Of a stretch of 64,000 bases of DNA, positions 63,601 through 64,000 are shown one piece after another. Made by a program: the position numbers and the translations under genes. The first letter of the stretch is position 1, and every line of letters starts with the position of its first letter. The notes under the pieces are model-generated. The model was not told the origin of the DNA, searched no databases, and saw only the letters and a program-made list of their open reading frames with translations. Origin of the DNA: Rhodococcus sp. B50 (lineage in GTDB: Bacteria > Actinomycetota > Actinomycetes > Mycobacteriales > Mycobacteriaceae); NCBI RefSeq assembly GCF_013602415.1, contig NZ_WPAG02000002.1:1302001-1366000 (forward strand), read 5' to 3'.

Positions 63601-64000
63601 GGTCGAGCCGGACCCGCACGGGAACCGTGTTGACGAACAGGCCGATCATCTCCTCGACACCCTCGACCTGCGCGGGCCGTCCCGAGACGGTCGAGCCGAA
63701 CACGACATCGCCCTGCGAGGTGAGTTTCGCCAGCACGATGCCCCAGGCGACCTGCACCACCGTGCCGACGGTGAGTCCGTGGTCCCGCACAAAACCCTGC
63801 AGACGCCGGGTGTCTGCGGGATCGAGCACCCAGGTGGTCTCCTCGGACAGGACCTGCACGGACGTCTGTTCGGCATCCGGAGCGACCAGTGTGGGGCGAT
63901 CCAGACCGGTCAGGTACCGCGACCAGGCGTCGCGGGCGGGCGCCGGATCTTGCTGCACGAGCCACCGCACATAGTCCCGGTAGGGGCGTACCGGAGGGAG
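60647..64000 (-). CDS. Nonribosomal peptide synthetase, terminal module C-A-T-TE (partial)
   Basis: The frame enters from the right edge (PYRDYVRWLVQQDP) and ends at 60647, so at least 1117 residues are visible. In order there are the second half of a condensation domain (to about 63200; FGSTVSGRP motif), an adenylation domain (about 63150-61700; FTSGSTGRPKG, NGYGPSEATV, YRTGDLMRW, VTPSGKVDR), a carrier domain with the phosphopantetheine Ser in DNFFDLGGNSLGAT near 61560, and a thioesterase with nucleophile Ser in GWSQGG near 61160. No epimerase is seen. This is the last module of an assembly line that releases the product. Part of the A-domain binding pocket starts FDASLLE; the amino acid cannot be predicted safely by eye. 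Confidence 0.93.
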   Translation of the reverse strand, partial: LPPVRPYRDYVRWLVQQDPAPARDAWSRYLTGLDRPTLVAPDAEQTSVQVLSEETTWVLDPADTRRLQGFVRDHGLTVGTVVQVAWGIVLAKLTSQGDVVFGSTVSGRPAQVEGVEEMIGLFVNTVPVRVRLDPYETLAALVERIRAEQTALLDGHHLGLTEIQQVAGPAAGFDTLTVFESYPVDRAALSDAVDIAGMQVRDVTGHDAGHYPLTLIAHVDDALKLRLSYRPDLFARSAADTILSQVARVLGVVVTRPEAPLGRLRLFGGDVPVVSAPGSAGPRTWTEILDAWMARDQDAVAVVDAGRQWTYAELDERVDRLAHLLVSRGAAPETTVVVAMRRSFLRVVAMLAVVRAGAVYVPVDPDQPRDRVTAMIRTVAPLCVLAEGPEPAVPDDVSVVSVRDTGLDGAPTAPATDGHHRAPVRADDAAYVVFTSGSTGRPKGVTVTHRGIAELVERLSAVADSDSRVAQSMLPVFDASLLETIVAFAAGARLVVVPPGVAAGDDLERFLADGAITHLYTTPAVLATLDRDALPALTFVSVGGESCPPSLVETWARGRHMVNGYGPSEATVMSNLRDPLVPGESLTVGPPMPGFDEYLLDSHLQPVAVGAVGELYLAGPGLARGYAGQPGLTATRFVADPLGPPGRRMYRTGDLMRWIRTSQGAEPEYVGRSDFQIQLRGLRIELEEVEAALLRHPAVAQAVVVVRDDGGGDRLVGYVVPTGIVPVEAPEILHFAAMRLPRYMVPSVIVVLPGLPVTPSGKVDRSALPAAAPVGTAYRAPRTPTEDVVVRAFASVLERGRVGVDDNFFDLGGNSLGATAVASKLRSELGREVPSSLVFLDPTPAGLAGSLDRSSAPDSPAIGMFDVLIPLRAHGRRRPVFCVHPAIGLSWVYAGLLRYLPDRPLYGLQLPYLSGGSLDATPTELAHRYVEELRTVQPEGPYTVLGWSQGGLITHHMGVELRAAGETVELVVLDYYPLERERRALTHSELLAGLGIELPGGAAGGLSSEQLLDAVTRALGHETGLSTVDLERILTAYAQVHRTAPTLDLECFDGDLLFFAAARSLGRGDGASPALWRPWVSGTVTEHTIDCDHLEMMTPEVLTVIGPILADYLDVES

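Overview
The window looks like chromosomal DNA of a high-GC actinomycete of the order Mycobacteriales, most probably Rhodococcus. This rests on a mycothiol ligase gene (mshC), the conserved mshC / SCO1664-type / DUF3090 / phosphomutase / uppP block, an IdeR-type iron box, a poly-cysteine leader peptide and the strong G/C bias at third codon positions. No genome comparison could be run, so the genus is an inference.

Left part, about 1-32.8 kb, is accessory. It opens with the end of a hydantoinase/oxoprolinase pair (hyuA, hyuB) and an amidase. A loose catabolic cluster follows: two crotonase-fold proteins, an SCO6745-type protein, a MocR regulator, an acyl-CoA dehydrogenase, a nitronate monooxygenase-like protein, an aldehyde dehydrogenase, an IclR regulator, a thiamine-diphosphate enzyme, a ruined zinc alcohol dehydrogenase, an SDR dehydrogenase, an acyl-CoA ligase and a TetR regulator. 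A plausible reading is oxidation of a 2-hydroxy acid, decarboxylation of the 2-keto acid, oxidation of the aldehyde, CoA activation and beta-oxidation. An identical 11-bp sequence in the promoters of the aldehyde dehydrogenase and the ThDP enzyme, on either side of the IclR gene, is a candidate operator.

Between these genes lies an unusual density of gene debris, much of it visible only by following the protein across frames: an IS256-type transposase tail, a PhzF tail, a patatin-like N-terminus, a 4-hydroxyphenylacetate 3-hydroxylase N-terminus, a decayed IS5-type element with both terminal repeats, tails of two ABC permeases, a RES-domain N-terminus and a shrunken SNF2 helicase C-terminus. 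From 24 to 32 kb there are an alpha/beta hydrolase, a YihY/BrkB membrane protein, a double VOC protein and an intact three-gene unit (unknown protein, MoxR-type AAA ATPase, metallopeptidase-like VWA protein).

Right part, 32.8-64 kb, is compact core genome: mshC and its neighbours, an aldo/keto reductase, an iron-controlled heme oxygenase plus heme ABC importer (hmuTUV), a beta-propeller lipoprotein, DUF5703, pyrD, a PEBP-like protein, an M20 peptidase, two identical tRNA-Leu(GAG) genes each with its own terminator, a zinc-finger SDR protein, a UspA-like protein, DUF2784, a saccharopine-dehydrogenase-like reductase, a cysteine-rich leader peptide in front of a TauE/SafE exporter, two related lipoproteins, a YhhN-like protein, the methylmalonyl-CoA mutase operon (mutA, mutB, meaB), a VTT-domain membrane protein, and the terminal module (C-A-T-TE) of a nonribosomal peptide synthetase that runs off the right edge.
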